Below, piece after piece: positions 16,370 through 25,181 of a stretch of DNA of 64,000 bases. This DNA comes from CAZAQK01 sp964535825 (GTDB lineage Bacteria; Pseudomonadota; Alphaproteobacteria; Rickettsiales; SXRF01). The notes under the pieces are model-generated. The model saw only the letters and a program-made list of their open reading frames with translations, made no database searches and was not told the origin of the DNA. Within the stretch, counting starts at the first letter, position 1. Every line of letters begins with the position of its first letter. Position numbers and translations under genes: made by a program. The stretch spans positions 62,001-126,000 of the forward strand of contig CAZHUC010000001.1 in NCBI GenBank assembly GCA_964535825.1. The letters run 5' to 3'.

Positions 16370-17745
16370 CAGCACAAATACTCGTGGTAGATGATGTGGT
16401 CGCAAACATCAAACTACTGGAAGCAAAGCTTGCCAGCGAATATTACGACGTGCTCACTGCCAAAGATGGTTTCGAAGCACTGGAAGCTGCAAAGCACAGC
16501 AAGCCTGACCTTATCCTGCTGGATGTGATGATGCCGGGCATGGATGGGTTTGAGGCGTGTAAAAAGCTCAAGGAAGATAATGAACTCGCCCATATTCCTG
16601 TGGTGATGGTGACGGCACTGTCTGAAAAATCAGACCGCCTGAAAGGGCTGGAAGCTGGCGCGGATGATTTCATCACCAAGCCGATCAATGATATGGCGCT
16701 GTTTGCGCGTGTGAAGTCGCTTATCCGTATCAAAATGTTGCTTGATGAATTGCGCCTGCGTGACAAAACCGGCGCACAGATGGGTATTAAACCTATCGAA
16801 TCCAATACCAGCGTAGATGGCGCGAACATTCTGCTGGTGGATGATGATGAAGTGCAGGGCAAGCAAGTGGTATCGCGTCTGGGTGAGATCTTCAAGGTCG
16901 ACTGGATCAGCGAACCTGATGCAGCGGTGCAGAAAGCGACCGCGGGTGATTATGATGCGATCATTATCAGCACACTACTGACGGATACCGATGGTCTGCG
17001 TCTTGCCTCACAGATCAAGGGGCATGAACAGACCCGCAATATTCCACTGCTTGTATTTGTTGATGAAGATGATCAGGCGTTGATGTTCAAAGCGCTTGAG
17101 CTTGGTATCAATGATTATCTTACCGTGCCGGTGGATAAGAATGAAATGACCGTGCGTTTGCGTACGCAGATACGCAGGAAGAAATATCAGGAAGCGCTCA
17201 AGGCGCAATACCAGCAAAGCATTTCCATGGCTGTTACCGACGGTCTCACAGGCCTGTATAACCGCCATTACCTGAACACCCACTTGGATAACATGGTGCG
17301 TCAGGCGCTGGCGAACCGCAAGAATCTTGCGCTGATGATCATGGATATGGATCACTTCAAATCAGTGAATGATACGCACGGGCACGATGCAGGCGATATG
17401 GTGCTCAAGCAACTTGCCGGACTCATCACCCATGAAGCGCGTTCGACCGATCTGGTGGCACGTTTCGGTGGTGAAGAGTTCGTGGTGCTTATGCCGGAGA
17501 CCGACCCTCAGGCGGCGCTGGGTGCGGCTAATCGTCTGCGTGAGAAAGTAGAAGCCTTGCCATTCACGATAAGTAATGGGCAGGAGATAAAACGCACGGT
17601 ATCCATTGGTATCGCAAGCCTGCATCCGGATGGCGACTCACCGGAAGCATTGCTCAAGCGTGCCGATGAAGCACTGTATTCTGCCAAGCATAGCGGCAGG
17701 AATACGGTGAAAGTTGCTGCTGGCCCTGTGCCAAAGGGCTGGTGA
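16366..17745 (+). CDS. pleD: Diguanylate cyclase response regulator PleD
   Basis: 459 residues: receiver 1 (1-120, phospho-acceptor D53 in LILLDVMMP), receiver 2 (~153-280) and a GGDEF domain (~295-455). In receiver 2 the acceptor position is Ser202 (IIISTLL), so it is a non-phosphorylated adapter, as in Caulobacter PleD. The active site is GGEEF at 368-372, and an inhibitory I-site RSTD (359-362) lies exactly five residues before it, so the enzyme should be product-inhibited by c-di-GMP. PleD makes c-di-GMP at the pole during the swarmer-to-stalked change. Translation is coupled to divK. The stop codon shares TGATCA with the stop of convergent xthA. Confidence 0.95.
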   Translation: MTAQILVVDDVVANIKLLEAKLASEYYDVLTAKDGFEALEAAKHSKPDLILLDVMMPGMDGFEACKKLKEDNELAHIPVVMVTALSEKSDRLKGLEAGADDFITKPINDMALFARVKSLIRIKMLLDELRLRDKTGAQMGIKPIESNTSVDGANILLVDDDEVQGKQVVSRLGEIFKVDWISEPDAAVQKATAGDYDAIIISTLLTDTDGLRLASQIKGHEQTRNIPLLVFVDEDDQALMFKALELGINDYLTVPVDKNEMTVRLRTQIRRKKYQEALKAQYQQSISMAVTDGLTGLYNRHYLNTHLDNMVRQALANRKNLALMIMDMDHFKSVNDTHGHDAGDMVLKQLAGLITHEARSTDLVARFGGEEFVVLMPETDPQAALGAANRLREKVEALPFTISNGQEIKRTVSIGIASLHPDGDSPEALLKRADEALYSAKHSGRNTVKVAAGPVPKGW

Positions 17746-18531
17746 TCAGGCGGCGAGTGTCACGATCACCGGTGTGTGATCGGAAGGTTTTTCAAGAGAA
17801 CGCAGGTTTTTATTGATAGTGCAGCGCTGCACTTTATCTGCTGCCTGTGGCGACAATAAAAGATGGTCGATCAGTAACCCGTCATCGCGTTCGAATGCGC
17901 CCGCGCGGTAATCCCACCATGAGAAGTGTGTATCGCCCACAGGTTTAACGCTGAGCGCGTTATACATCCCAAGATGCTCCATCCGCCGCCATGATGCGCG
18001 CACATCATCACAGGTCAGCACGCTGCCTTGCCATGCTTTGGGGTTGTGCACATCTGCATCGGTGGGGGCGATATTGTAATCACCGCCTACGACCAAGGCC
18101 TCATCATAACTAAGCAATGTGCTGAAATGTTTTTTCAGCCGCTCGAGGAAGCGCAGCTTGTATTGAAATTTATCTGAATCGGTGGTCTGTCCGTTCGGAA
18201 CATATACGGATGCCACGCGAATCGCCTTGCCATTGATACTTGCTATTGCCTCGATGTAGCGCGATTGGATATCGCTGTCATCACCCGGCAGGCCTTTTTG
18301 AATATCGCTCAGCGGGAATTTGGAAAGTATCGCCACGCCATTATAGGTTTTCTCGCCATGCACTGCGAGATTGTAACCAAGGTCTTCAATTTCCATGGCA
18401 GGGAAATTCTCATTCGTGCATTTTAGTTCCTGCAGCAGCACAACGTCTGGCGCATCGGTGCGTAACCAATCGAGCAGATGGGCAAGGCGGGATTTTATGG
18501 AGTTTACGTTCCAGGTGGCGATCGTGGTCAT
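17746..18531 (-). CDS. xthA: Exodeoxyribonuclease III
   Basis: 261 residues, EEP-fold nuclease acting as major AP endonuclease and 3'-5' exonuclease in base-excision repair. Motifs: ATWNVNSIKSRL at the N-terminus, LLQELKC with the metal-binding Glu, VGGDYNIAPTD, FSWWDYRAGAF, and the catalytic IDHLLLS plus SDHTPVIV at the end. Start ATG overlaps the erpA stop (TAATG), so erpA-xthA are one unit. Full length for the family. Confidence 0.95.
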   Translation of the reverse strand: MTTIATWNVNSIKSRLAHLLDWLRTDAPDVVLLQELKCTNENFPAMEIEDLGYNLAVHGEKTYNGVAILSKFPLSDIQKGLPGDDSDIQSRYIEAIASINGKAIRVASVYVPNGQTTDSDKFQYKLRFLERLKKHFSTLLSYDEALVVGGDYNIAPTDADVHNPKAWQGSVLTCDDVRASWRRMEHLGMYNALSVKPVGDTHFSWWDYRAGAFERDDGLLIDHLLLSPQAADKVQRCTINKNLRSLEKPSDHTPVIVTLAA

Positions 18532-18869
18532 TACAACGATACAGAGAAACTATTGCCACATCCACAACGTGCGGTGGCGTTCGGATTCTTGATCTCAAAT
18601 CCGGCGTGGCTCAGATCTTCTACGAAATCAAGGCTTGAGCCTTTGAGGATACCGAGCGAGGTCTCATCGATGATCACTTCCGCGCCATTCTTTTCATGGA
18701 TCGTGTCATCGGCCGCGGGGGTGCTGTCATCTAATGAGAATTCATACTGAAAGCCAGAGCAGCCGCCACCTTTAACGGTTATCCTGAAGCGCACAGGTTT
18801 GCCTTCATCGGCCCTGATCTTGTTGATGCGGGCGGCGGCAGAATCGGTAAAATCGAATGTTTGTTCCAT
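18531..18869 (-). CDS. erpA: Iron-sulfur cluster insertion protein, ErpA/IscA type
   Basis: 112 residues of the HesB/IscA A-type carrier family, which delivers Fe-S clusters to target enzymes. The three cluster cysteines are C37 (GGCSGFQY), C102 and C104 (CGCGNSF). The linkage erpA-xthA opposite dgt is common in alphaproteobacteria and favours ErpA over IscA, since no isc/suf genes are near. Clients visible in this window would include SdhB, MutY and ThiC. Confidence 0.9.
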   Translation of the reverse strand: MEQTFDFTDSAAARINKIRADEGKPVRFRITVKGGGCSGFQYEFSLDDSTPAADDTIHEKNGAEVIIDETSLGILKGSSLDFVEDLSHAGFEIKNPNATARCGCGNSFSVSL

Positions 18870-18987
18870 ATATATAATAGTATGGTACAGGCGGGCCGCA
18901 TTTGCAAGATGTGGTAATGATATATTTTACAGTTGGTTATGTATGCGCTTGCCTTAAGCGGCACAAAGCATTATTCCTTCATTCCTT

Positions 18988-20352
18988 ATGACAGAATCAA
19001 AACTTACTCTTGCAACCTATGCCTGCCATCCCGATAAGAGCAGGGGAAGGCTATATCCGGAAACGGAAAGTGACACGCGTACCGCTTTTCAGCGCGACCG
19101 TGATCGTATCATTCACTCATCTGCGTTCCGCCGCCTGGAATATAAAACACAGGTGTTCGTAAACCATGAGGGCGATCATTACCGCACGCGCCTGACGCAC
19201 AGTCTTGAAGTGTCGCAGCTGGCGCGTTCTACCTGCCGCAAGCTGGGACTCAATGAAGATCTGGCAGAAGCGCTGGCGCTTGCGCATGATCTCGGCCACA
19301 CACCGTTCGGTCACACTGGAGAAGATGCGTTGTCGGAATCTATGGAAGGCTTTGGCGGCTTTGACCACAATGCCCACACCATCCGCATCCTCACCGGGCT
19401 TGAACAGCGTTATGCCGAGTTCGATGGATTGAACCTCACATGGGAAACACTGGAAGGTGTGGCGAAGCATAATGGTCCGCTGCAGAAGCAAGGTCCTCGC
19501 TCGATCCTGAATTTCTTTAAGGCGTTCACCAGCACCAAAACACTCTCCAAGACCACCAGCAAGGAAGAGACCTATGGCGGGCCTCCTTCGCAGGGGCAGT
19601 CAGAGGTAGGTGTGCGTGCTACGCGCAAACAAAAGGACGAGGGCGGCCTTGCATCGCTTCAGCATAAGGGCGGCGGTATTCCCCGTGCGGTGGCCGAGTA
19701 TAATGAGCGGCACAATCTTGAGCTGGAATCATACGCCAGCGGTGAAGCGCAGGTGGCAGCACTCTGCGATGATATTGCTTACAACAACCACGATATCGAT
19801 GATGGCCTGCGCGCCGGCCTGTTCACTATCGAGCAGCTGGATGAGGTGGAATCTGTTGCCCGTATTTTCCGTGAAGTGCGCATGCAGTATCCTGATATCT
19901 CAGATCAGCGCCTGATCCATGAAGCCATCCGCCGCCTTATCAACCGTATGGTAGTGGACCTGCTGAACCAGACGCGCTCCAATATCGAACTGTTTGGCGT
20001 TGAAACGGTGGATGACATCCGTAATCTTGGTAAACCGCTGGTCGGGTTCTCGCCTGAGATGCAGGAGGCTAATCTGCGCCTGAAAGAGTTCCTGATGTAC
20101 AACATGTATCGTCACTATAAAGTGAACCGCATGGCGAGCAAAGCCAAGCGTGTTGTTAAGGAATTGTTCGAGTTTTTCCTGGCGAATCCTGACTGCCTGC
20201 CGAATGGCTGGCGCGAGCAGGCGAGTGCTCCAAATTCTGCCCGCACTGCGACCGTGGTGAGCGACTTTATTGCCGGAATGACGGATCGTTTCGCGCTGGA
20301 AGAATATCGCCGCATCTTTGATGTGCAAGCGAAGTCCTGGCTTGGAAAATAA
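18988..20352 (+). CDS. dgt: dNTP triphosphohydrolase (Dgt-like) with an insertion
   Basis: 454 residues. HD-domain dNTPase that cleaves dNTPs to nucleoside and triphosphate, lowering dNTP pools. The HD residues are in RLTHSLEVSQLAR and ALAHDLGHTPFGHTGE, and DDIAYNNHDIDDGL completes the site. Alphaproteobacterial Dgt-like proteins are usually ~400 residues; here about 45 extra residues lie between KHNGPL (~159-164) and AVAEYNERH (~235), rich in Ser/Lys/Gly and with no resemblance to the family (see findings). The last base overlaps the argS start (TAATG). Confidence 0.92.
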   Translation: MTESKLTLATYACHPDKSRGRLYPETESDTRTAFQRDRDRIIHSSAFRRLEYKTQVFVNHEGDHYRTRLTHSLEVSQLARSTCRKLGLNEDLAEALALAHDLGHTPFGHTGEDALSESMEGFGGFDHNAHTIRILTGLEQRYAEFDGLNLTWETLEGVAKHNGPLQKQGPRSILNFFKAFTSTKTLSKTTSKEETYGGPPSQGQSEVGVRATRKQKDEGGLASLQHKGGGIPRAVAEYNERHNLELESYASGEAQVAALCDDIAYNNHDIDDGLRAGLFTIEQLDEVESVARIFREVRMQYPDISDQRLIHEAIRRLINRMVVDLLNQTRSNIELFGVETVDDIRNLGKPLVGFSPEMQEANLRLKEFLMYNMYRHYKVNRMASKAKRVVKELFEFFLANPDCLPNGWREQASAPNSARTATVVSDFIAGMTDRFALEEYRRIFDVQAKSWLGK

Positions 20353-22106
20353 TGAATATATTCAAGCAAATAGAAAAAGAACTTCATGCAATAATTGAAG
20401 GTCTGAAAAAGCAGAATGCGTTACCGGAAACGGTTACTTCTGCCAAGGTGGAGGCAACGCCTCCCAAGGATGCCTCGCACGGTGATGTCGCCACCAATGC
20501 TGCGATGGTAATTGCAGCGCAGATCGGAAAAAATCCACGCGAGATCGCAGCGCTGCTGGTCGAAAAAATTAACCAGTTGACTATGGTGGCATCGGTTGAA
20601 ATAGCAGGCCCGGGCTTCATCAATATGACGATGAAACCGACCGTGTGGCAAAACGCTGTTTTAGATATTCTGAAGCACGGACGTGCATACGGTGATTCCG
20701 ACACTGGCAAAGGCAAGAAAGTGAATGTCGAGTATGTATCGGTCAACCCGACCGGCCCGATGCATGTGGGGCATGGTCGTGGTGCGGTATTTGGTGATGC
20801 ACTTGCCACCTTGCTGCAAAAAGCCGGATATGCCGTTACCAAGGAATATTACATCAATGATGCCGGCGCACAGGTGGATAAGCTCGCGGATTCTGCCTAT
20901 CTGCGTTACCGTGAGGCATGCGGCGAGACCATTGCTGAGATACCGGAAGGGCTTTACCCGGGTGAATATCTGGTAGATGTGGGGCAGGCGCTGAAAGCCC
21001 AGCATGGCGATAAGCTGATGAGCATGGAGCGCGATGCATGGCTTCCCATCGTGCGGGATTACTCGATCGATGCCATGATGAGTCTTATTAAAGGCGATCT
21101 GGCCGCACTTGGCGTGGTGCATGATGTGTTTACTTCCGAACGTGCCATCACCAAGGCAGGCAAAGTGGATGAGGCCTTAAAGGTATTGGAAAGCAAAAAG
21201 CTGATCTATACCGGTGTGCTTGAGCCGCCAAAAGGCAAAACCCCGGATGATTGGGAACCGCGTCCGCAAACTCTTTTCAAATCCACTGAATTTGGTGATG
21301 ATGTGGATAGGGCCATCAAGAAATCTGACGGCAGCTGGACCTATTTTGCGCCGGACATCGCGTATCATTTCGATAAATGTCAGCGTGGGTTCGATCTGCT
21401 TATTGATATTTTCGGGGCAGACCATGGCGGCTATGTAAAGCGTATCAAGTCAGCGGTGAATGCACTCACCGGCGGTAAGGTGGCCGTTGAGGTCAAGCTG
21501 ATGCAGATGATCAAGCTCATGCGCGGTGGTGCGCCTGCAAAAATGTCGAAGCGTGCCGGTAATTTTATCATCCTGCGCGATGTCATTGATGAAGTAGGTA
21601 AGGGCGTGTTCCGTTTCATCATGCTCACCCGCAAGAATGATGCACCGCTGGATTTCGATTTTGACACGGTGATGGAACAATCGCGCGATAATCCGGTGTT
21701 CTATGTGCAATATGCCCATGCCCGCGCCCGCTCGGTCATTCGTAATGCGACGGCTGAGTTCCCAGAGATCGCAAAGACCATCAAAGACCCATCACAGAAC
21801 CTGCAAAACCTGTTAAAACACTCGGCTGAGCTGGCGCTCATCCGCCAGATGTGCTCATGGCCTCGCACGGTGGAATCATCGGCGGCGGCGCTTGAACCAC
21901 ACCGAATAGCTTTTTATCTTCAGGAGCTTGCGGCCAGCTTCCATGGCCTATGGAATTTGGGTAATGATGACTTAGGACTTCGCTTTATCATAAAACATGA
22001 TATACAGCTTACGGCTGCACGCGTCATGCTGGCTGATGCCATATCGACCGTAATTGCATCCGGCTTGCTAGTTCTCGGTGTAGAACCTGTTGAGGAAATG
22101 CGTTGA
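20352..22106 (+). CDS. argS: Arginyl-tRNA synthetase
   Basis: 584 residues, class I synthetase. The HIGH motif is HVGH in GPMHVGHGRG (near residue 137), the KMSKS-like loop is KMSKRAGNF (near 397), and the C-terminal DALR-type anticodon-binding domain ends with DAISTVIASGLLVLGV. The N-terminal Add-1 domain specific to ArgRS is present. It overlaps dgt upstream and the SPOR gene downstream (TGATG), forming the common alphaproteobacterial dgt-argS-SPOR-nagZ operon. Confidence 0.96.
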   Translation: MNIFKQIEKELHAIIEGLKKQNALPETVTSAKVEATPPKDASHGDVATNAAMVIAAQIGKNPREIAALLVEKINQLTMVASVEIAGPGFINMTMKPTVWQNAVLDILKHGRAYGDSDTGKGKKVNVEYVSVNPTGPMHVGHGRGAVFGDALATLLQKAGYAVTKEYYINDAGAQVDKLADSAYLRYREACGETIAEIPEGLYPGEYLVDVGQALKAQHGDKLMSMERDAWLPIVRDYSIDAMMSLIKGDLAALGVVHDVFTSERAITKAGKVDEALKVLESKKLIYTGVLEPPKGKTPDDWEPRPQTLFKSTEFGDDVDRAIKKSDGSWTYFAPDIAYHFDKCQRGFDLLIDIFGADHGGYVKRIKSAVNALTGGKVAVEVKLMQMIKLMRGGAPAKMSKRAGNFIILRDVIDEVGKGVFRFIMLTRKNDAPLDFDFDTVMEQSRDNPVFYVQYAHARARSVIRNATAEFPEIAKTIKDPSQNLQNLLKHSAELALIRQMCSWPRTVESSAAALEPHRIAFYLQELAASFHGLWNLGNDDLGLRFIIKHDIQLTAARVMLADAISTVIASGLLVLGVEPVEEMR

Positions 22107-22984
22107 TGAGTGATGAAGGCGACGACATAAACATTGTAAGACCCGATAGCGCGCACAGTGCCAGCGGAGTTACACGCTGGATTCCTGCGGTGGTGGTGCT
22201 TGCTGCGGTTGGTGGGTTCGTGTCACTGGCGTGGTACGCCTATAATGTTGGTACGCAGTCGATCAGTGAAGATTCCATACTGGTGGTCGAAGCCGATCCC
22301 ACACCCATGAAAGAAAAACCTGAAGATCCAGGTGGAATGCAGTTCCCAAATCAGGACAAGGTTATTTTTGAAACCATTTCCGGTGATGGTGGTGAGCCGC
22401 CGAGGGTGGAAAGGATTCTTCCTGCTCCAGAAGAGCCGATCGCAGCATCGGCTAATAATGAAACAACCACATGGGTGAATGATAAGATTACGCAGAACGC
22501 TGATGAACCAGAAAGCAAAACGGGTGATAAAGCAGATGATAAAGCTGCAGCAGAACGGAAGGTAGATGTAGCGCAGGAATTCGTGCGCGAAGCTGCGGTG
22601 GATAAAAAGCCTGCTCCTGTAAAAGCTGCCGCTGAAGAGATCGCTTCCTTCAAACAGGATAAGAAGCCGGTAGAAGTGCAGGAAAAACCGGCAGAAGTAC
22701 TAGATAAAGCGGTTAAGGCCGCGCCTAAACCAACAGGTGATGCCAAGGCACAGCTTGGCGCATATGGCTCAGATAAAGAAGCCAGAGCAGCGTGGGATTC
22801 CATAAAAAGCAAATTCAGCAGTGTACTTTCTGGCCATGATTATGTGGTGGTAAAAGCAGATCTTGGGGCAAAAGGTATTTTTTATCGTCTGCGCGTTACC
22901 GGGTTTGCTGACAGTGCCGATGTGAAAAGTTTCTGCAGCAAATTATCAGCCAAGGGGCAGGCGTGCATTCTTGCCGCGCAGTAA
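22106..22984 (+). CDS. SPOR-domain membrane protein
   Basis: 292 residues. Short cytoplasmic N-terminus, one membrane segment at about 23-45 (WIPAVVVLAAVGGFVSLAWYA), a long charged Lys/Glu/Ala-rich periplasmic linker, and a C-terminal SPOR domain (AQLGAYGSDKEARAAWDSIKSKF ... YRLRVTGF). SPOR domains bind denuded glycan strands at the division septum, and the next gene is nagZ, which recycles cell-wall sugars. ATG 22106 overlaps the argS stop (TGATG); a TTG three bases earlier is the alternative. This product is typically annotated only as a SPOR protein and its precise division role is unknown. Confidence 0.88.
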   Translation: MSDEGDDINIVRPDSAHSASGVTRWIPAVVVLAAVGGFVSLAWYAYNVGTQSISEDSILVVEADPTPMKEKPEDPGGMQFPNQDKVIFETISGDGGEPPRVERILPAPEEPIAASANNETTTWVNDKITQNADEPESKTGDKADDKAAAERKVDVAQEFVREAAVDKKPAPVKAAAEEIASFKQDKKPVEVQEKPAEVLDKAVKAAPKPTGDAKAQLGAYGSDKEARAAWDSIKSKFSSVLSGHDYVVVKADLGAKGIFYRLRVTGFADSADVKSFCSKLSAKGQACILAAQ

Positions 22985-22988
22985 TATT

Positions 22989-23996
22989 GTGTCATTAACC
23001 GCAGCAATATATGGATTTGAAAGTACAGCACTGACAGATGCTGAGAAGCGTTTCTTTGCCGAGCAAAAGCCATTCGGTTACATACTTTTTGCGCGTAACT
23101 GCGAATCGCCCGAGCAGCTGAAACGTCTGGTTACCTCGTTGCATGAAATTGATGGCCGTACGACCATTCCTATCCTGATCGATCAGGAAGGTGGACGTGT
23201 AGCACGCCTGAAGCCGCCGCACTGGCCGGCCTATCCACCAGCAAAAACCTTTGCTGATGTTGCATGTCATGACATGGAAAAAGCGAAACAGGCTGTGTAT
23301 ATGAATGCGCGGCTTATTGCTTCTGACCTTGCATCCATGGGCATCACTGTAAACTGTGCGCCACTGGCGGACCTGCCGGTGAAGGGCGCGCATGACATTA
23401 TTGGTGACCGTGCGTTCGGTACGGAATGTGAGCAGGTGGTGTCACTTGCACGCGCGCAGGCCGAAGGGCTGATGGATGGTGGTGTTGTGCCGGTGCTTAA
23501 GCATATTCCGGGGCATGGCCGTGCCTTTGCTGATAGTCATGAAGAACTGCCGGTGGTGCGTGAGCCGCTGGATGTTCTGCGTAAAACAGATTTTGAACCC
23601 TTCCGCCAACTGGCAGATCTTCCAATGGGGATGACCGCGCATGTGTTATACACCGCGATCGATGATAAGCATCTCGCTACCGTATCACCCGCAGCGATAC
23701 GTTTGATACGCGAAGACATTGGGTTTGATGGCCTGCTGATGTCAGATGATCTTTCGATGAAAGCCATGGAAGGTGATTTCACCAAACGTGCGCAGGATGT
23801 GCTTTCTGCCGGATGTGACGTGGTGCTTCACTGCAATGGCAAGATGAAGGAAATGCAGGCGGTGGCCAAAGGTGTCAGGCCGCTTTCAGGAAAAGCGCTG
23901 GAGCGCTCTGAGAAAGCCATGCGCGTGGCAGGCAAAGCCAAGCAGTTCGATGTGGCGACCGCGCGCGCAGAATTAAAAACCATACTCGCAGCCTGA
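22989..23996 (+). CDS. nagZ: Beta-N-acetylhexosaminidase NagZ
   Basis: 335 residues from GTG 22989; a TTG at 22971 (inside the preceding gene, with AAGGGG upstream) is an alternative start giving 341. Glycoside hydrolase family 3: it removes GlcNAc from GlcNAc-anhydroMurNAc during peptidoglycan recycling in the cytoplasm. Motifs: LIDQEGGRVARL, the catalytic loop KHIPGHGRAFADSHEELP with the His/Asp dyad, and LLMSDDLSMKAM carrying the nucleophile Asp. The order SPOR-nagZ is conserved; in relatives scpA-scpB follow nagZ, but here an M50 protease does. Confidence 0.94.
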   Translation: MSLTAAIYGFESTALTDAEKRFFAEQKPFGYILFARNCESPEQLKRLVTSLHEIDGRTTIPILIDQEGGRVARLKPPHWPAYPPAKTFADVACHDMEKAKQAVYMNARLIASDLASMGITVNCAPLADLPVKGAHDIIGDRAFGTECEQVVSLARAQAEGLMDGGVVPVLKHIPGHGRAFADSHEELPVVREPLDVLRKTDFEPFRQLADLPMGMTAHVLYTAIDDKHLATVSPAAIRLIREDIGFDGLLMSDDLSMKAMEGDFTKRAQDVLSAGCDVVLHCNGKMKEMQAVAKGVRPLSGKALERSEKAMRVAGKAKQFDVATARAELKTILAA

Positions 23997-23997
23997 T

Positions 23998-24663
23998 ATG
24001 GATTGGTTCATTGATGCATCGGCCTGGGTGATCCCCGTGTTGCTGGCCATCACATTGCATGAAGCCGCACATGGCTGGATGGCAAACAGATTCGGCGACG
24101 ACACAGCGAAACAACTGGGGCGCATCACCGCAAACCCTTTCAAGCATATTGACCGTTATGGCACGATCATTGTGCCGGGCCTGCTGTTGCTGGCCAAAGC
24201 CCCGTTCTTATTTGGCTATGCCAAGCCTGTGCCGGTGAATTTTTCACGACTCCAGCCTTTCCGTAAAGGGATGTTCTGGGTTGCGGTGGCGGGTGTCATC
24301 GTCAATTTTGCATTGGCGCTCATCACCGGTTTGTTATTGCATGTTGATAGGTGGGTAACGCCAGAAGATGCGCCTTGGCTCTTCCTGAATTTATACCGCA
24401 GTATGCAGATCAACTGTGTGCTTATCGTGTTCAACCTGATCCCGATATTGCCGTTGGATGGGGGCAGGGCGGTATATGCGCTGATGCCAGAGTCATTGCA
24501 GCGGCATTTCAAGAAGCTGGAACGCTATGGCATATGGCTGGTGGTGCTTGTTTTCCTTGTGCCTATGGCCTTTGGCATCACCGAGGTGGCGGAAATGGCC
24601 ATCGCCACGCCTGCTTTCTGGCTCATTGAGCAGGTTTTATGGCTTACGGGGAATATCCAGTAA
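23998..24663 (+). CDS. Site-2 protease family (M50) membrane metalloprotease
   Basis: 221 residues with four or more hydrophobic segments. The zinc site is HEAAH (H21-H25) in LLAITLHEAAHGW, and the third ligand motif is NLIPILPLDGGR (~146-157). The compact form with GYAKPVPVN and no PDZ domain is the FwdE/SpoIVFB-like or 'YwhC' group of intramembrane proteases, not RseP. Targets are unknown. It begins directly at the nagZ stop and is followed by tatABC, so it occupies the place where scpAB stand in many alphaproteobacteria. Confidence 0.88.
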   Translation: MDWFIDASAWVIPVLLAITLHEAAHGWMANRFGDDTAKQLGRITANPFKHIDRYGTIIVPGLLLLAKAPFLFGYAKPVPVNFSRLQPFRKGMFWVAVAGVIVNFALALITGLLLHVDRWVTPEDAPWLFLNLYRSMQINCVLIVFNLIPILPLDGGRAVYALMPESLQRHFKKLERYGIWLVVLVFLVPMAFGITEVAEMAIATPAFWLIEQVLWLTGNIQ

Positions 24664-24729
24664 AAGCCCTTCACGCCCGCGGCGTGCTGTGGTAGTTTCT
24701 GCATAATTCAGAGAATTCAGGAGAATAGT

Positions 24730-24885
24730 ATGGGTTTAAGCTTTTCACATTTGTTAGTGCTGTTACTTATCATCCTCATCGTATTCGGTGCTGGTAAACT
24801 GCCTAAGGTCATGGGTGATCTTGGCAAAGGCATTCGCTCCATGCGTGATGGCATGAAAGAGGACGAGAAGTCCGAGAATAAGTAA
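24730..24885 (+). CDS. tatA: Twin-arginine translocase subunit TatA
   Basis: 51 residues, found by reading the gap directly. MGLSFSHLLVLLLIILIVFG gives the short N-terminal membrane helix, followed by the FGAGKLPKVMGDLGKGIRSM amphipathic helix typical of TatA and an acidic tail. TatA oligomers form the passage for folded proteins. AGGAG (24719-24723) is a good ribosome-binding site six bases before the ATG. tatB follows after two bases. TatA is at the small end of the family range. Confidence 0.95.
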   Translation: MGLSFSHLLVLLLIILIVFGAGKLPKVMGDLGKGIRSMRDGMKEDEKSENK

Positions 24886-24887
24886 CC

Positions 24888-25181
24888 ATGTTCGATCTTT
24901 CACTGGGTGAAATACTGTTGGTGGTCATCGTGGGCGCGGTGTTCATAGGCCCAAAGGAAATGCCTGTGGTCATTCGCGGCATCGCCAAGCTGATGAAATC
25001 AGTACGGTCACTGGCAGGTGAGATACGCGCAGCCTTCGATGACCTTGCCAAGGAATCTGGCGTGAAAGATGCCGCCGATGAGATCAACCAGAACATCCGC
25101 CTTATCGAAGGCGACGATGGGCAGATGTACGAGAGTTATGACATGCCTGTGAACCTGACTAAGAAATCCCATGGCAGCTAA
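24888..25181 (+). CDS. tatB: Twin-arginine translocase subunit TatB
   Basis: 97 residues. N-terminal helix MFDLSLGEILLVVIVGAVFIGP with the E in the membrane segment that marks TatB, then the amphipathic helix (PVVIRGIAKLMKSVRSLAGEI) and a charged tail. TatB and TatC together form the twin-arginine signal receptor. The 3' end overlaps tatC by 11 bases. Confidence 0.93.
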   Translation: MFDLSLGEILLVVIVGAVFIGPKEMPVVIRGIAKLMKSVRSLAGEIRAAFDDLAKESGVKDAADEINQNIRLIEGDDGQMYESYDMPVNLTKKSHGS

